From Dankookia rubra (GTDB taxonomy: Bacteria > Pseudomonadota > Alphaproteobacteria > Acetobacterales > Acetobacteraceae): a DNA stretch of 64,000 nt. This document shows positions 17,040 through 25,407 of the stretch, one piece after another. The notes beneath the pieces were generated by a model that saw only the letters and a program-made list of their open reading frames with translations, did no database searches and was not told where the DNA came from. Position numbers and translations under genes: made by a program. How positions within the stretch are numbered: the first letter of the stretch is position 1; each line of letters begins with the position of its first letter. The stretch spans positions 1 through 64,000 of the forward strand of contig NZ_SMSJ01000007.1 of assembly GCF_004355005.1 (NCBI RefSeq), in the 5' to 3' direction.

Positions 17040-17641
17040 CTCCCTTCGGCCTTCCAGCCGCCGAGGAAGGCGAATTCCTCGATCGGGCGGCGCTGCCGCG
17101 GCGCGGTCTCGCGCTGCGCCAGCACCTCGGGCAGGGCCTCGGGCGGGCCCACCTCGCCGATGGCGATGGCGGCGACGGGGTCGAAGCCTTCGGGGATGGC
17201 GAAGGCGCTGCGCGCCGCGGCGGCGTCGAAGCCCGCCATCTGGTGCGCCTGCAGTCCCATCGCGGCCGCCTGCAGCGCCATCTGCGCCATGGCCGCGCCG
17301 GTATCGTGCCAGGCATGGCGGATCGGGTTGCCGTTCGCCGGGTTGTGGCTGCGGGCGACCGAGAGCATCAGCACGCCGGCATTGCGCGCCCAGGTCTGGT
17401 TGTTCGGCGAGAGCACGCCGACGAGCTTTTCGAAGGCCCCAGGCTCGGCGTCGCGGCGGGCGACGATCAGGTGCCATGGCTGCAGGTTGTTGCTGCTGGC
17501 GGCCCAGCGGGCGGCTTCCAGCAGGCTCTCGAGTGCGCCGGGGGGCAGGGGGGCGGCGGTGAAGCTGCGCGGGCTCCAGCGGCGCGCCAGCAGCGGGTCG
17601 ATCGGATGGGCGGCAGGGGCGTCGCGGTCCGGCATGCTCAT
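17036..17641 (-). CDS. Nitroreductase-family flavoprotein
   Basis: This 201-residue protein belongs to the FMN-dependent nitroreductase family, which reduces nitro groups, quinones or flavins with NAD(P)H. FMN-binding features include RRWSPRSF at the N-terminus, ARWAASSNNLQPWHLIVA, and the C-terminal AIGEVG region. The start at 17641 was chosen because GGAGGAG lies 9 bases upstream; an internal ATG at 17635 is possible. It overlaps the NTF2-like gene by 4 bases. The natural substrate is unknown. Confidence 0.85.
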   Translation of the reverse strand: MSMPDRDAPAAHPIDPLLARRWSPRSFTAAPLPPGALESLLEAARWAASSNNLQPWHLIVARRDAEPGAFEKLVGVLSPNNQTWARNAGVLMLSVARSHNPANGNPIRHAWHDTGAAMAQMALQAAAMGLQAHQMAGFDAAAARSAFAIPEGFDPVAAIAIGEVGPPEALPEVLAQRETAPRQRRPIEEFAFLGGWKAEGR

Positions 17642-17702
17642 TCGGATGGTCTCCTCCGGCGCCGCAGCGCCTTTTCCACGGGGAACGGTGAATGGGGGCA
17701 TG

Positions 17703-17731
17703 GGGGGAGAGAGCGGTGTCCACTCTCCCCC
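17703..17731 (-). terminator. Hairpin after the acid-sugar kinase gene
   Basis: A perfect 9-bp stem, GGGGGAGAG / CTCTCCCCC, with an 11-base loop, lies 5 bases after the stop of the upstream minus-strand gene. It resembles the last hairpin of the dispersed palindromic repeat and may be a reduced copy. No T-tract follows. Confidence 0.5.
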
Positions 17732-17736
17732 GCGTC

Positions 17737-19002
17737 TCACACCCCGAAGGCCTTCAGGAAGAAGTCCCGCGTCCCGAAATTCCCCGACTTCAGCGCGAGG
17801 TGCAGCGGCGTTCCCCCCTTGGCGGGCTCGGCATAGGTCCAGGGCACGCCCGGATCGATCTCCGGCCCGATGCGCAGCGCCGTGACGCCGAGCCGCGAGA
17901 CCACCGCGCCCGAGGTCTCGCCGCCCGCCACCACCAGCCGCCGCACGCCGCGCGCGACCAGGCCCTCGGCGATGCTCGCCACCGCGTGTTCGACCAGCGC
18001 GCCGGCGGCGTCGCGGCCGAGCTTCGCCTGCAGCGCCGCCACCTTCTCCGGCGGGGCGGAGGCGGCGATCACCACGGGGTGGTCGCCGAGCTTGCCCTCG
18101 ACCCAGCCCAGCGCCTGCCGCGCCAGCGCCGCGGCATCCGGCGTCGCCAGCACGTCGAGCTCGAGCGTATGCGCGTGGTCCCGCGCATAGCCGATCTGCC
18201 CGAGCGTGGCGCGCGAGCAGGAGCCCGCCACGACGGCGGCATGGCCCTGCATCGGCGGCAGCGCCGCGGCGGCCTCGCCGCGGTCAGGCAGCAGGCCCTT
18301 GGCGCGGAAGTTGGCCGGCAGGCCCATGGCGATGCCGCTGCCGCCGGTGATCAGCGCGTGGTCGGCCGCGGCCTCGCCGATCGCCACCAGCTGCGCGTCG
18401 GTGACGGCGTCGACGATGGCATAGCGCCAGCCGCTCTCCTTCAGGCCGGTCATGGTGTGGCGGATCACCGTCGCTCCCTGCTCGACCACCGAGTAGGGGA
18501 CCAGCTTCACCGTCCCCGTGGTCTGCCGCCCGAGCACGCGCACCAGGTTGGCGTCCCGCATCGGCGTCAGCGGGTGGTTCTCCATCCCGCTCTCGTTGAG
18601 CAGCTTGTCGCCGACGAAGAGGTGGCCCTGGTAGACGGTGCGGCCATTGGTCGGGAAGGCCGGGTTGGCCAGCGCGAAGCCGCAGTCGAGCCGCCTCACC
18701 AGCGCATCGGCGACAGGGCCGATATTGCCTTCGTCCGTGCTGTCGAAGGTCGAGCAGTACTTGAAGAAGATCTGCCGGCTGCCTGCGGCCAGCAGCGCCT
18801 CGCAGGCGGCGAGGCTCTCGGCCACCGCCTCGGCCACCGGGGCGGTGCGCGACTTCAGCGCGACGATGACGACGTCCGCCTCCGGCAGCGGGCCGGTCGG
18901 GACGCCGATGACCTGCACCGCGGTCATGCCGCCCTTGACCAGGGTATTGGCCAGGTCGGTGGCGCCGGTGAAGTCGTCGGCGATGCAGCCGAGCAGGGGC
19001 AT
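17737..19002 (-). CDS. Four-carbon acid sugar kinase (DUF1537 / OtnK family)
   Basis: This 421-residue kinase belongs to the four-carbon acid sugar kinase family, whose characterised members phosphorylate 3-oxo-tetronate, threonate or erythronate. The N-terminus LLGCIADDFTGATDLA is the family signature, with FFKYCSTFDSTDEGNIGPV substrate-site residues and the C-terminal VAGGETSGAVV nucleotide loop. Length is typical. OtnK-type enzymes usually sit beside an aldolase (OtnC) and an isomerase (OtnI); these are absent here, so the pathway is incomplete locally. The start is supported by GGGAGA 8 bases upstream. Confidence 0.88.
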   Translation of the reverse strand: MPLLGCIADDFTGATDLANTLVKGGMTAVQVIGVPTGPLPEADVVIVALKSRTAPVAEAVAESLAACEALLAAGSRQIFFKYCSTFDSTDEGNIGPVADALVRRLDCGFALANPAFPTNGRTVYQGHLFVGDKLLNESGMENHPLTPMRDANLVRVLGRQTTGTVKLVPYSVVEQGATVIRHTMTGLKESGWRYAIVDAVTDAQLVAIGEAAADHALITGGSGIAMGLPANFRAKGLLPDRGEAAAALPPMQGHAAVVAGSCSRATLGQIGYARDHAHTLELDVLATPDAAALARQALGWVEGKLGDHPVVIAASAPPEKVAALQAKLGRDAAGALVEHAVASIAEGLVARGVRRLVVAGGETSGAVVSRLGVTALRIGPEIDPGVPWTYAEPAKGGTPLHLALKSGNFGTRDFFLKAFGV

Positions 19003-19409
19003 GGTCGTCTCTCCCGGAGGGGCGATGGATGTGGCCTCGGCCGCTTCTAGCGCGGATCGCCCGGTGACCTGAACGGTTGGTGCGTGGCTCCGTTGCGCGT
19101 CGCGCGCATGGGGAGGGGCCTGCCGCAGGTGCGGCCCGGCGACCGCATCCCACGCCAGGGCCGGACGCCGCGCGGTGTCGCCCTCGCGCCATCTGCGGCG
19201 GTTGGACAGCGTCGTCGCGCCTGCCGTCCTGCCAAAGGCCACGCCGATGGCGGCGGGCGCCCTGGCGCGTCGGCGCGGCGCCGCCCGGGCGTGAGGCGGC
19301 AAGGTCGCCGGGCCTCCGGCTCCGCATCCGTGCCCGTCTGGTGCTGCCCCGGGCTTCGCCGCGCGACGCACGTCGCGCATCGGAAAGCCGCGCGGCACTG
19401 CAGCGGTGG
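19003..19409. other. Intergenic region, nothing recognised
   Basis: About 400 bases between two minus-strand genes. It contains the promoter region of the acid-sugar kinase gene and the 3-prime end of the HlyD operon. I see no gene, strong hairpin or repeat. Confidence 0.45.
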
Positions 19410-20651
19410 TCAGTGGCCTCCGGACAGGACCAGCGTCTTGAAGGGAAGTAGCAGCGCCTGGATGCGCAGCAGGATCGCATGCACGAGCCCGACGGCATCG
19501 ATCCCGTGCAGCATGAGGTACCGCCCCGTGCTCACCTTCGGATCGTCCAGCGCCTCGTGGTTGGAGGTATAGGCATTGGCGATGCAGCTGCTGCCGGGCA
19601 GCACGCCTGCGAGTCCCCCTTCGTAGACCGGCTCGAGCGAGACCAGGACCGTGCCCGGCCGGCCGACTTGCTGCAGGTCGATCAGCTGGTCGGTGCTGCG
19701 GACCTGCCCCGTCGCGATGAAGCCCTGCACTTCCGTCACGACCAGCGGGATCACGGTCCAGGGCTGCGACACGCAGGTCGCCTCCGCCGGCATGCCGGCG
19801 CGCAGGACCTTCGCCTCGATTTGGCCGAAGCCCGCGACGAGCATGGGGCGCTGGAGTCCCCCGCGGTCCGGGATCAGCACGCCGGCGGGACGCAGCATGG
19901 GGTTCACGACGTCGCCGACCTGAAGCAGGAACTGTTCGATCCGGCCGGACACGCCGGCACGGACCACGGTCTTGGCAAGCTCGGCCTCCGCCTCGGCCAG
20001 GACGGCCTCGACGCTTGCCCTTTGCGCGGGCAGCTGCTCGTCCCGCCGTGCCTCGACCGCCTGGCGGGCGGCCTGGGCGGCCTGGACGCCGGCCTGGCGG
20101 GTCTGCACGAGCACGCCCAGGCGCTCGATCTCGCGCCGCGAGACCACGTTCGAGGCGCCGCGGTTCAGCTCGACCTTGGTGTCGTACTCGTCGCGCGCCT
20201 GCTGCAAGGCCCCCTGCGCTTCCAGGATGCGCGCCTGGGACTCAGCGAGATCGGCCCGCGCCAGCGCCGCGGCGGCGTCCACCTCTGCGACGGCGCGCCG
20301 CGCCGTCTCGAGCGCCGTGCGCTGCGTCGTGTCCACCAGGCGGAACAGCGGCTGGCCGGCCTCCACGTGGTCGGTGCCGCGCACGAAGACCTCCGCCACG
20401 CGTCCGCCCGCATCCGGCAGGACCGGCACGCTGCGGAAGACCGCCGTGGCGTAGGTCGTCGCGGGGTGGAAGTAGAAGATCGCGGTGATCAGGCTGACGG
20501 TGAGCAGCACGCAGGAGACGATGCCCCAGCGCAGCTCGAACCACACCGAATACAGGGTGATCTCCCGGCCGATCCGTTTCCCCTGGACGTGGCGGCGGTA
20601 CAGGTAGTCGGGCAGGATCGTGAAGACGGCGCAGATGATCAGCTCGAGCAT
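19410..20651 (-). CDS. HlyD-family membrane fusion protein (YiaV-like)
   Basis: This 413-residue inner-membrane protein has two N-terminal hydrophobic stretches (residues 1-18 and about 46-66) and then a periplasmic adaptor of HlyD/EmrA type. It has a lipoyl half-motif at AGGRVAEVFVRGTDHVEAG, a long Ala/Glu/Arg coiled coil (about 115-225), and a second lipoyl half ending VRAGVSGRIEQF. It lacks a neighbouring ABC or MFS pump. The partner upstream is a small membrane protein resembling DUF3302/YiaW, matching the yiaV-yiaW pair of enteric bacteria. Function of that pair is poorly defined, probably envelope-related export. Confidence 0.8.
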   Translation of the reverse strand: MLELIICAVFTILPDYLYRRHVQGKRIGREITLYSVWFELRWGIVSCVLLTVSLITAIFYFHPATTYATAVFRSVPVLPDAGGRVAEVFVRGTDHVEAGQPLFRLVDTTQRTALETARRAVAEVDAAAALARADLAESQARILEAQGALQQARDEYDTKVELNRGASNVVSRREIERLGVLVQTRQAGVQAAQAARQAVEARRDEQLPAQRASVEAVLAEAEAELAKTVVRAGVSGRIEQFLLQVGDVVNPMLRPAGVLIPDRGGLQRPMLVAGFGQIEAKVLRAGMPAEATCVSQPWTVIPLVVTEVQGFIATGQVRSTDQLIDLQQVGRPGTVLVSLEPVYEGGLAGVLPGSSCIANAYTSNHEALDDPKVSTGRYLMLHGIDAVGLVHAILLRIQALLLPFKTLVLSGGH

Positions 20652-20653
20652 GG

Positions 20654-21133
20654 TCAGACCTCGCGCCGCGCAGGGGCGGCCTGGTGTGCGGCGGACGGTG
20701 CATGCGGCGCAGCCTCATCGGGCGGCGGCATGGCCCGGGCGGCGTCGTGCGGCACCGGCCGGTCGTCTGCCGCGTCGCCAGCGCCCGGCGGCAATCCGGC
20801 GATCCGTTCCGCCGAACCCGCGATGCGGCGCATCGGCCCGGTGACGTCGGGCAGGTCGACGAGCGCGAGGAGCAGGCCCGCCACCCAGAAGATGTGCATG
20901 TGCGTGAACAGCGCCAGCAGACCGAGCACGGCCACGACCTCGAACTGCAGCTTCTTGCCGCGATGGGCCATCCGCTCGGGCAACGTGTGCAGCCGGAGGA
21001 ACAGCAGGCCGAAGGCCAGCACGCCGATGAGCAGGAGGATCCCCGTGCCGGCCATCACCGGGTCGGATCCGTCAGGACCCGGCAGGTAGAAGGGGAGGTG
21101 GTGCGGCGCGGCCGGGTGGGTCGGGGCGTTCAC
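20654..21133 (-). CDS. Small inner-membrane protein, DUF3302 (YiaW)-like
   Basis: This 159-residue protein has two transmembrane helices (about residues 29-48 and 66-88) joined by a short basic loop, and a Pro/Ala-rich cytoplasmic tail. The pattern LH-x-x-P, then LFTHMHIFW, matches the YiaW/DUF3302 layout by eye. The GTG start at 21133 is preceded by AAGGA at 7 bases; longer frames to the left lack support. The stop lies 2 bases before the HlyD start (TGACCATG), so the two are translationally linked. Confidence 0.65.
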   Translation of the reverse strand: MNAPTHPAAPHHLPFYLPGPDGSDPVMAGTGILLLIGVLAFGLLFLRLHTLPERMAHRGKKLQFEVVAVLGLLALFTHMHIFWVAGLLLALVDLPDVTGPMRRIAGSAERIAGLPPGAGDAADDRPVPHDAARAMPPPDEAAPHAPSAAHQAAPARREV

Positions 21134-21581
21134 GGCGATGTCCTTGCGGCACGGCGCGGCGCGGGCCGGCGCCGCGGTAAGCGTCTGCCTTGTGGGGCGG
21201 CTCATTGGTGGCGGTCGACGTCCGTGCCGGAGCAGGCCGACGCCGCGGGACCTGGGCGATGCGGTCAAGCATCAACACAAGATGATTTCCATCGCAATGC
21301 TATTCCGGCCGCATCGCCGTCGAGGACGGCCGCGCCCAGCCGCGGTGACGGATGCGGCGGGGCTGGGCCTCCGCCTTGCCTGGCCGCACCCGGATCGGCG
21401 GTCGTTTCTGGCCTGCGTCGCTGCGCCGCGGCTGCTTCCGTTCGCGCGCGCATGGCGGACACATCCGGGGCTGCCCGAACGGCGCGTGGCCTTGGCCTTG
21501 TTCAGCGCCCGGGGGGGCGGGGAGGCCGGGCGTCTTGTCGGGGCGCCATCATCCGCCCGGGCTGCATGAGCGCCGGATGTC
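21134..21581. other. Intergenic region, no gene seen
   Basis: About 450 bases upstream of the HlyD operon and downstream of MarC. A locally AT-rich patch (21265-21305) on the minus strand may hold the operon promoter, but I cannot match a clear -35/-10 pair. No repeat or coding signal is evident. Confidence 0.4.
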
Positions 21582-22223
21582 CTACCCCGCCCCAGGCACC
21601 GCGGCGATCACCCCGAGCACCCGCAGCGCATTCAGCATGATGTTGAGCCCGAGCGCCGCCTGCACCACACCCAGCACGGTCCCCAGCACCAGCAGCGGCA
21701 TGCCGAGCCAGCGCAGCACGGCGGAGGCGAAGAGCATCGCCAGCAGGTTCAGCAGCATGACCGCCAGCAGCAGGCCGACGATCGCCCCCTTGTCCGGCCA
21801 TCCCGGCGCCAGCGTCATGTAGATGATCACGGCGGCGATGCCGGAGGGCGTGACGATGATCGGATAGGCCAGCGGCATGGCTGCGGCCTGCATCCCCGGC
21901 GGCTCGGGCGCGGCCGCGCGCTGCCGCGGGTTGAAGGATTCCAGCAGCCCCTGCGGCGCCACCAGGAACAGCACCAGCCCGCCGGTCAGCGCCAGCACCG
22001 GCGGCGGCACGGCGTAGTTGCGCAGCGCCTGCACGCCGAGGGTGCCGGCCAGCAGGACGATGCAGGTGGCGAAGAGGGCGCCGCGGACCGCCAGCTTGCG
22101 GCGCAGCGCCGGCTCGGCGTCCACGGTCATGCGGTGGAAAGGGCCGAGGATCTTGATCGGGCCCAGCAGCAGGAAGAAGAAGCCCCAGACCTGCACCAGG
22201 CTGGGTGTGCCGCCGCTGCCCAT
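21582..22223 (-). CDS. MarC-family integral membrane protein
   Basis: This 213-residue protein has six predicted transmembrane helices. It matches the MarC family (UPF0056): VWGFFFLLLGPIKILGPF at the N-terminus, MPLAYPIIVTPSGIAAV in the middle (the conserved P-x-x-x-x-P-x-G region), and LLAMLFASAVLRWLG later. The role of MarC proteins is unsettled; early links to drug resistance were not upheld. It is the last gene of the minus-strand train and starts 66 bases after the cupin gene. Confidence 0.85.
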   Translation of the reverse strand: MGSGGTPSLVQVWGFFFLLLGPIKILGPFHRMTVDAEPALRRKLAVRGALFATCIVLLAGTLGVQALRNYAVPPPVLALTGGLVLFLVAPQGLLESFNPRQRAAAPEPPGMQAAAMPLAYPIIVTPSGIAAVIIYMTLAPGWPDKGAIVGLLLAVMLLNLLAMLFASAVLRWLGMPLLVLGTVLGVVQAALGLNIMLNALRVLGVIAAVPGAG

Positions 22224-22289
22224 CGCATTCCCTCCCGCAAGCGTGACGGGAGAGTATCGGCGCGGTGGCAGCGCCAGCGCAAACGACGG

Positions 22290-22763
22290 CTACAGCGGCG
22301 TGCCGTCCTTGCGCGTGTAGCGCCAGCCACCGGCAGGATCGGCCGTGGCGACCAGGTCGTCCTCCGGATAGGTGGCGCTGTCGCCCGGCGTGCGGTCGCC
22401 GACCTCGAGATAGACGACGTCGCGGTCGCTGCGATTGACCAGGTGGTGCGGCGCGCCCCCGGCGGCGAAGCCGGCGCAGTCGCCGGGCGAGAGCAGGCGC
22501 GCCTCGGTGCCGACAACCAGCGTCGGCCTGCCCTCGAGGATGTAGACGAACTCGTCCTGCTTCGCACGGGCATGGTGCAGGGAGGACGCTGCGCCGGGCG
22601 CGAGACGCGTCAGGTTCACGCCGAAATTCGCCAGGCCGAAAAGGTCGCCCAGCACCCGCTTCTCCCGCCCGGCCATCTTGGCGGCGAGGTCGGCCGGGTA
22701 GCTGGTGGCGCGCGCCCGCGGCGGCACGTCGGCTGCCCGCAACGCGATCGGGCCTTTGGTCAT
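22290..22763 (-). CDS. Small cupin-domain protein
   Basis: This 157-residue protein is a single-domain cupin. Cupin motif 1 reads SLHHARAKQDEFVYILEGRP, with a metal-ligand set starting at His63-His64 and a Glu, and motif 2 is SPGDCAGFAAGGAPHHLVN, with the second-motif His. Homologues are annotated as sugar or transcription-linked cupins with no single role. Its start overlaps the GNAT stop by 4 bases (ATGA), so the two are coupled. Substrate unknown. Confidence 0.82.
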   Translation of the reverse strand: MTKGPIALRAADVPPRARATSYPADLAAKMAGREKRVLGDLFGLANFGVNLTRLAPGAASSLHHARAKQDEFVYILEGRPTLVVGTEARLLSPGDCAGFAAGGAPHHLVNRSDRDVVYLEVGDRTPGDSATYPEDDLVATADPAGGWRYTRKDGTPL

Positions 22764-23206
22764 GGCGCTGCCTCCGTAAGCCGCTTGCGCAGCCAGATGC
22801 GCTCGCCCTTTGGCGGGTAGGGCAGCCGGGCAAATTCCTCATAGCCCTGCTTCCGGTAGAAGCCGGGCGCCTGGAAGTCGAAGGTGTCGACATAGGCCGA
22901 ATGGCAGCCGCGCGCGCGGGCCCGGTCCTCCGCCGCGGCCATCAGCCCGGCCCCCAGGCGGTGCCGGCGCAGCGCCTGGGGCTGCGACAGGAAGCGGACG
23001 AAGAGCCAGCCGGCATAGACCTGCCCGACCGGCCCGCCGAGGATCCGCCCCTCCGCGTCGCGCAGGAACAGGGCGAATTCCTCCCAGGGCTGGTGACTGG
23101 GCCAGGCGGCCTCGTTGAAGGTCTCGAGCCCGTCGGCCAAGGCCTCGATATCGGCCTCGGCCGGCTTGTCCTCGACGCGGAGCGTCACTCCGGGCGGCAG
23201 GTCCAT
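22760..23206 (-). CDS. GNAT-family N-acetyltransferase
   Basis: This 148-residue acetyltransferase has the motif RRHRLGAGLMAAAEDRARARG (acetyl-CoA loop RxxGxG) and the C-terminal segment FDFQAPGFYRKQGYEEFARL. The closest recognisable type is the small GNATs with LFVRFLSQPQALR before the loop. The start MDLPPGVTLRVEDKPAEAD gives a normal first strand. It overlaps the cupin by 4 bases and follows the tiny zinc-finger gene after 19 bases. Target unknown. Confidence 0.82.
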   Translation of the reverse strand: MDLPPGVTLRVEDKPAEADIEALADGLETFNEAAWPSHQPWEEFALFLRDAEGRILGGPVGQVYAGWLFVRFLSQPQALRRHRLGAGLMAAAEDRARARGCHSAYVDTFDFQAPGFYRKQGYEEFARLPYPPKGERIWLRKRLTEAAP

Positions 23207-23225
23207 CCCGGCAGCATAACGCGAT

Positions 23226-23402
23226 TCAGCCGCCCGCCACCCCCTGGATGACGATGCCGCTGCCGTCGCAGGTCCGGCAGCGCTGGCCGTTGAGCTGGCC
23301 CTTGCCCTGGCAGTCGGGGCAGGGGCCCTCGCCGGTGGCGGGCGTGCCGGGCGGGGCGACGTCGCCCGGGTTGAGCTTCGTCGATTGCGGCTTGTCGGCC
23401 AT
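23226..23402 (-). CDS. 58-residue zinc-finger protein with DnaJ-like CxxCxGxG motifs
   Basis: A tiny gene starts at an ATG (23400-23402) with an excellent GGGGAGGA site 5 bases upstream. The protein has a flexible Pro-rich N-terminus (MADKPQSTKLNPGDVAPPGT) and two zinc half-sites, CPDCQGKG and CRTCDGSG, as in the DnaJ cysteine-rich domain but only one finger. It ends at a TGA 19 bases before the GNAT start. Such proteins may bind unfolded or partner proteins; no function is assigned. It is easily missed by size cut-offs. Confidence 0.8.
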   Translation of the reverse strand: MADKPQSTKLNPGDVAPPGTPATGEGPCPDCQGKGQLNGQRCRTCDGSGIVIQGVAGG

Positions 23403-23467
23403 GCGGTCCTCCCCTGGGACAGTGTCGGGGAGGAACGTGCGGGGGCGGGCGGATGTTCCATGCCGCC

Positions 23468-24367
23468 TCAGCGGCGCGGCGGCAGGGCCAGCACGTCGCG
23501 ATGGCCGATCCGGGCCGACAGCCGCCTGCCCGCCACCTGGTCGAGCCGCGAATCCATCCAGGCCTCGATCCGCGCGTCGCCGCGGCGGTCCCGCCGCCCG
23601 GCGGCCTCGGCATGGCCCAGCACCAGCTCGGTCAGGAATCGCCCGGCGCCGTCGCGCAGCGTCGGGTGCCGGACCGGGCCGCGGGCGCGGACCACCCAGT
23701 CGCTCGGCGCGGCGTCCACCGCGAAGCCGCGGGCCGAAAACACCTCGGCGATCACCGCCGGCGCGCGCGGCCCGAGTGCCGTCCCGGCGAATCCCTTGTC
23801 GCGGCCCTGGTCGCGGCGGAAGCCGGCGGCGACCCGGGCATCGGCCGGATGCGGCGGGGCGAAGACCTCCCGCCCGTCGACGCAGAGCGCGGCGTAGAAG
23901 GGAATGCGCAGCGCCGCCGCCATCCGCTCCAGCCAGGCGCGGGAGACGAGGTCGCAGAGCGCCGAGCTCAGCACCGCATCGGCCGCCTGCAGCGGCAGGT
24001 TGGCGGGGCTTTCCGCCAGGTCGGCCACCAGCGCCTCGATCCTCCAGGCGCCGCCCGGGGCATGCACCAGCAGGGTGCGCCTGTTCGGCGCGGTGACCGG
24101 GAAGCCCATCAGGTCGGCGCGGTCGGCGATGGTGTCGAAGGCCGCCTCGGCCATCGCCGGGCTGCTGTCGACCAGGGTCCAGGCCTGCGCCCGGCCGATG
24201 CGCGGCGCCAGCCAGCGCAGCAGGCTGCCGGTGCCGGCGCCGAGGTCGATCAGCCGCGGCCGCGCCGGCAGCCGGGCAAGCAGCGCGGCAGCCAGCGCCT
24301 CGGACCGGGCGAAGGCGTCGAAGGGCTCGCGCAGGTCGAGCCAGGCGAGGTCGAACTCCTCGCTCAC
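23468..24367 (-). CDS. Class I SAM-dependent methyltransferase
   Basis: This 299-residue enzyme has a class I Rossmann methyltransferase core: motif I is PRLIDLGAGTGSLLRWLAP, then AWTLVDSSPAMAE (acidic loop), VADLAESPANLPLQAAD and SSALCDLVS. The start is a GTG at 24367 that overlaps the glycosyltransferase stop (GTGA), so translation is coupled. The C-terminal third (from VCVDGREVFAPP) is not a standard catalytic element and may bind the acceptor. It probably methylates the product of the upstream genes; the acceptor is unknown. Confidence 0.82.
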   Translation of the reverse strand: MSEEFDLAWLDLREPFDAFARSEALAAALLARLPARPRLIDLGAGTGSLLRWLAPRIGRAQAWTLVDSSPAMAEAAFDTIADRADLMGFPVTAPNRRTLLVHAPGGAWRIEALVADLAESPANLPLQAADAVLSSALCDLVSRAWLERMAAALRIPFYAALCVDGREVFAPPHPADARVAAGFRRDQGRDKGFAGTALGPRAPAVIAEVFSARGFAVDAAPSDWVVRARGPVRHPTLRDGAGRFLTELVLGHAEAAGRRDRRGDARIEAWMDSRLDQVAGRRLSARIGHRDVLALPPRR

Positions 24368-25401
24368 GCGCGGTCCAGCTCGGCGGCGAAGGCGCTGGCG
24401 CGGTCGGCCCAGCGCGGCAGGGCCTGGCCGGCGGCCCAGGAGGCCTCGGCCATCTCGCGCAGCATCTCGGTATCGACGATCATCCGCCGCAGCGCCTTGG
24501 TGAGGGAGACGGTGTCGCCGGGCGGCGAGACGGCACCGGCCTCCATCGGCACCAGGTCGGCGATGGCGCCGCCGGCAGTGATCGCCAGCGGCAGGCCGCG
24601 CGCCATGGCCTCGGCGGCGGCCATGCCATAGCCCTCCCACCAGGTCGCCAGCGCGAAGATGTCGGCGCGGCGGTAGAGCGCCTCGAGGGCCTCGGCGTCG
24701 ACCTCGCCGGCGAAGGTCACGCGCTGGGCGATCGTCAGCTCCTCGGCCAGGGCCTTCAGCCCATGCGCGTGCACGGCATCCCGCGCGCCGCCGGCGATGG
24801 TCAGCGTCCAGTCGAGGTCGGGCAGGCCGGCCAGCGTCCGCAGCAGCACGTCGTGGCCCTTGCGCGGCACCAGCGTGCCGACCGCGAGGATCGCGGTGCC
24901 GGGGCCGCCGGAACCCTGCGCGCGCCCGGCCGGGTCGGTGCCCGGCTCGACGATGCCGATGCGCCCGGCGGGCACGTCGAAATCGGCGGCGAGCCGCGCG
25001 GCGGTGTGGGGGGAGGTGGCGATGAGCCGGGCGAGCCGGGGGAAGAGGTCGCGCTCGATGCCGCGCAGCGCCGCGCGGTCCTCCTGCGGCGCGCCATGTT
25101 CCAGCGCGGTCGGGTGGTGGATCAGGCCGATGCCGCGGCGCCGCACGAGGTCTTCGGCCAGCGGCGCGAAGGCGGGCAGGCCAAGGCCGTCGATCACCGG
25201 GCGGACGTCCTCGGGCAGGGCGGCCAGCGCGGCGCGCGCTGCCTCCGTCGCCGCCGCGTCGGGCAGCGGGTGGCGGCCGGCGAGCTCGACCACCTGCACG
25301 TCATGGCCGAGCGCGCGCAGCCCACCCACGATCCGCCGGTCGTAGATATAGCCGCCGGATACGGTGCCGAAGGGGCCGGGGACGAGCAGCGCCAGCTTCA
25401 T
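24364..25401 (-). CDS. Glycosyltransferase family 4 (GT-B fold)
   Basis: This 345-residue protein is a retaining GT-B glycosyltransferase. The N-terminal half starts MKLALLVPGPFGTVSGGYIYDRR, and the C-terminal half has AILAVGTLVPRKGHDVLL (start of the donor domain) and FALATWWEGYGMAAAEAMARGLPL, containing the E-x7-E-type nucleotide-sugar motif (EGYGMAAAEA). The ATG at 25401 was chosen because it begins a normal first beta strand. The frame stays open through the adjoining 63-bp repeats to 25689, so a repeat-encoded N-terminal extension is conceivable. The sugar and acceptor are unknown; context suggests a small pteridine-like acceptor. Confidence 0.87.
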   Translation of the reverse strand: MKLALLVPGPFGTVSGGYIYDRRIVGGLRALGHDVQVVELAGRHPLPDAAATEAARAALAALPEDVRPVIDGLGLPAFAPLAEDLVRRRGIGLIHHPTALEHGAPQEDRAALRGIERDLFPRLARLIATSPHTAARLAADFDVPAGRIGIVEPGTDPAGRAQGSGGPGTAILAVGTLVPRKGHDVLLRTLAGLPDLDWTLTIAGGARDAVHAHGLKALAEELTIAQRVTFAGEVDAEALEALYRRADIFALATWWEGYGMAAAEAMARGLPLAITAGGAIADLVPMEAGAVSPPGDTVSLTKALRRMIVDTEMLREMAEASWAAGQALPRWADRASAFAAELDRA

Positions 25402-25407
25402 GCGCCA

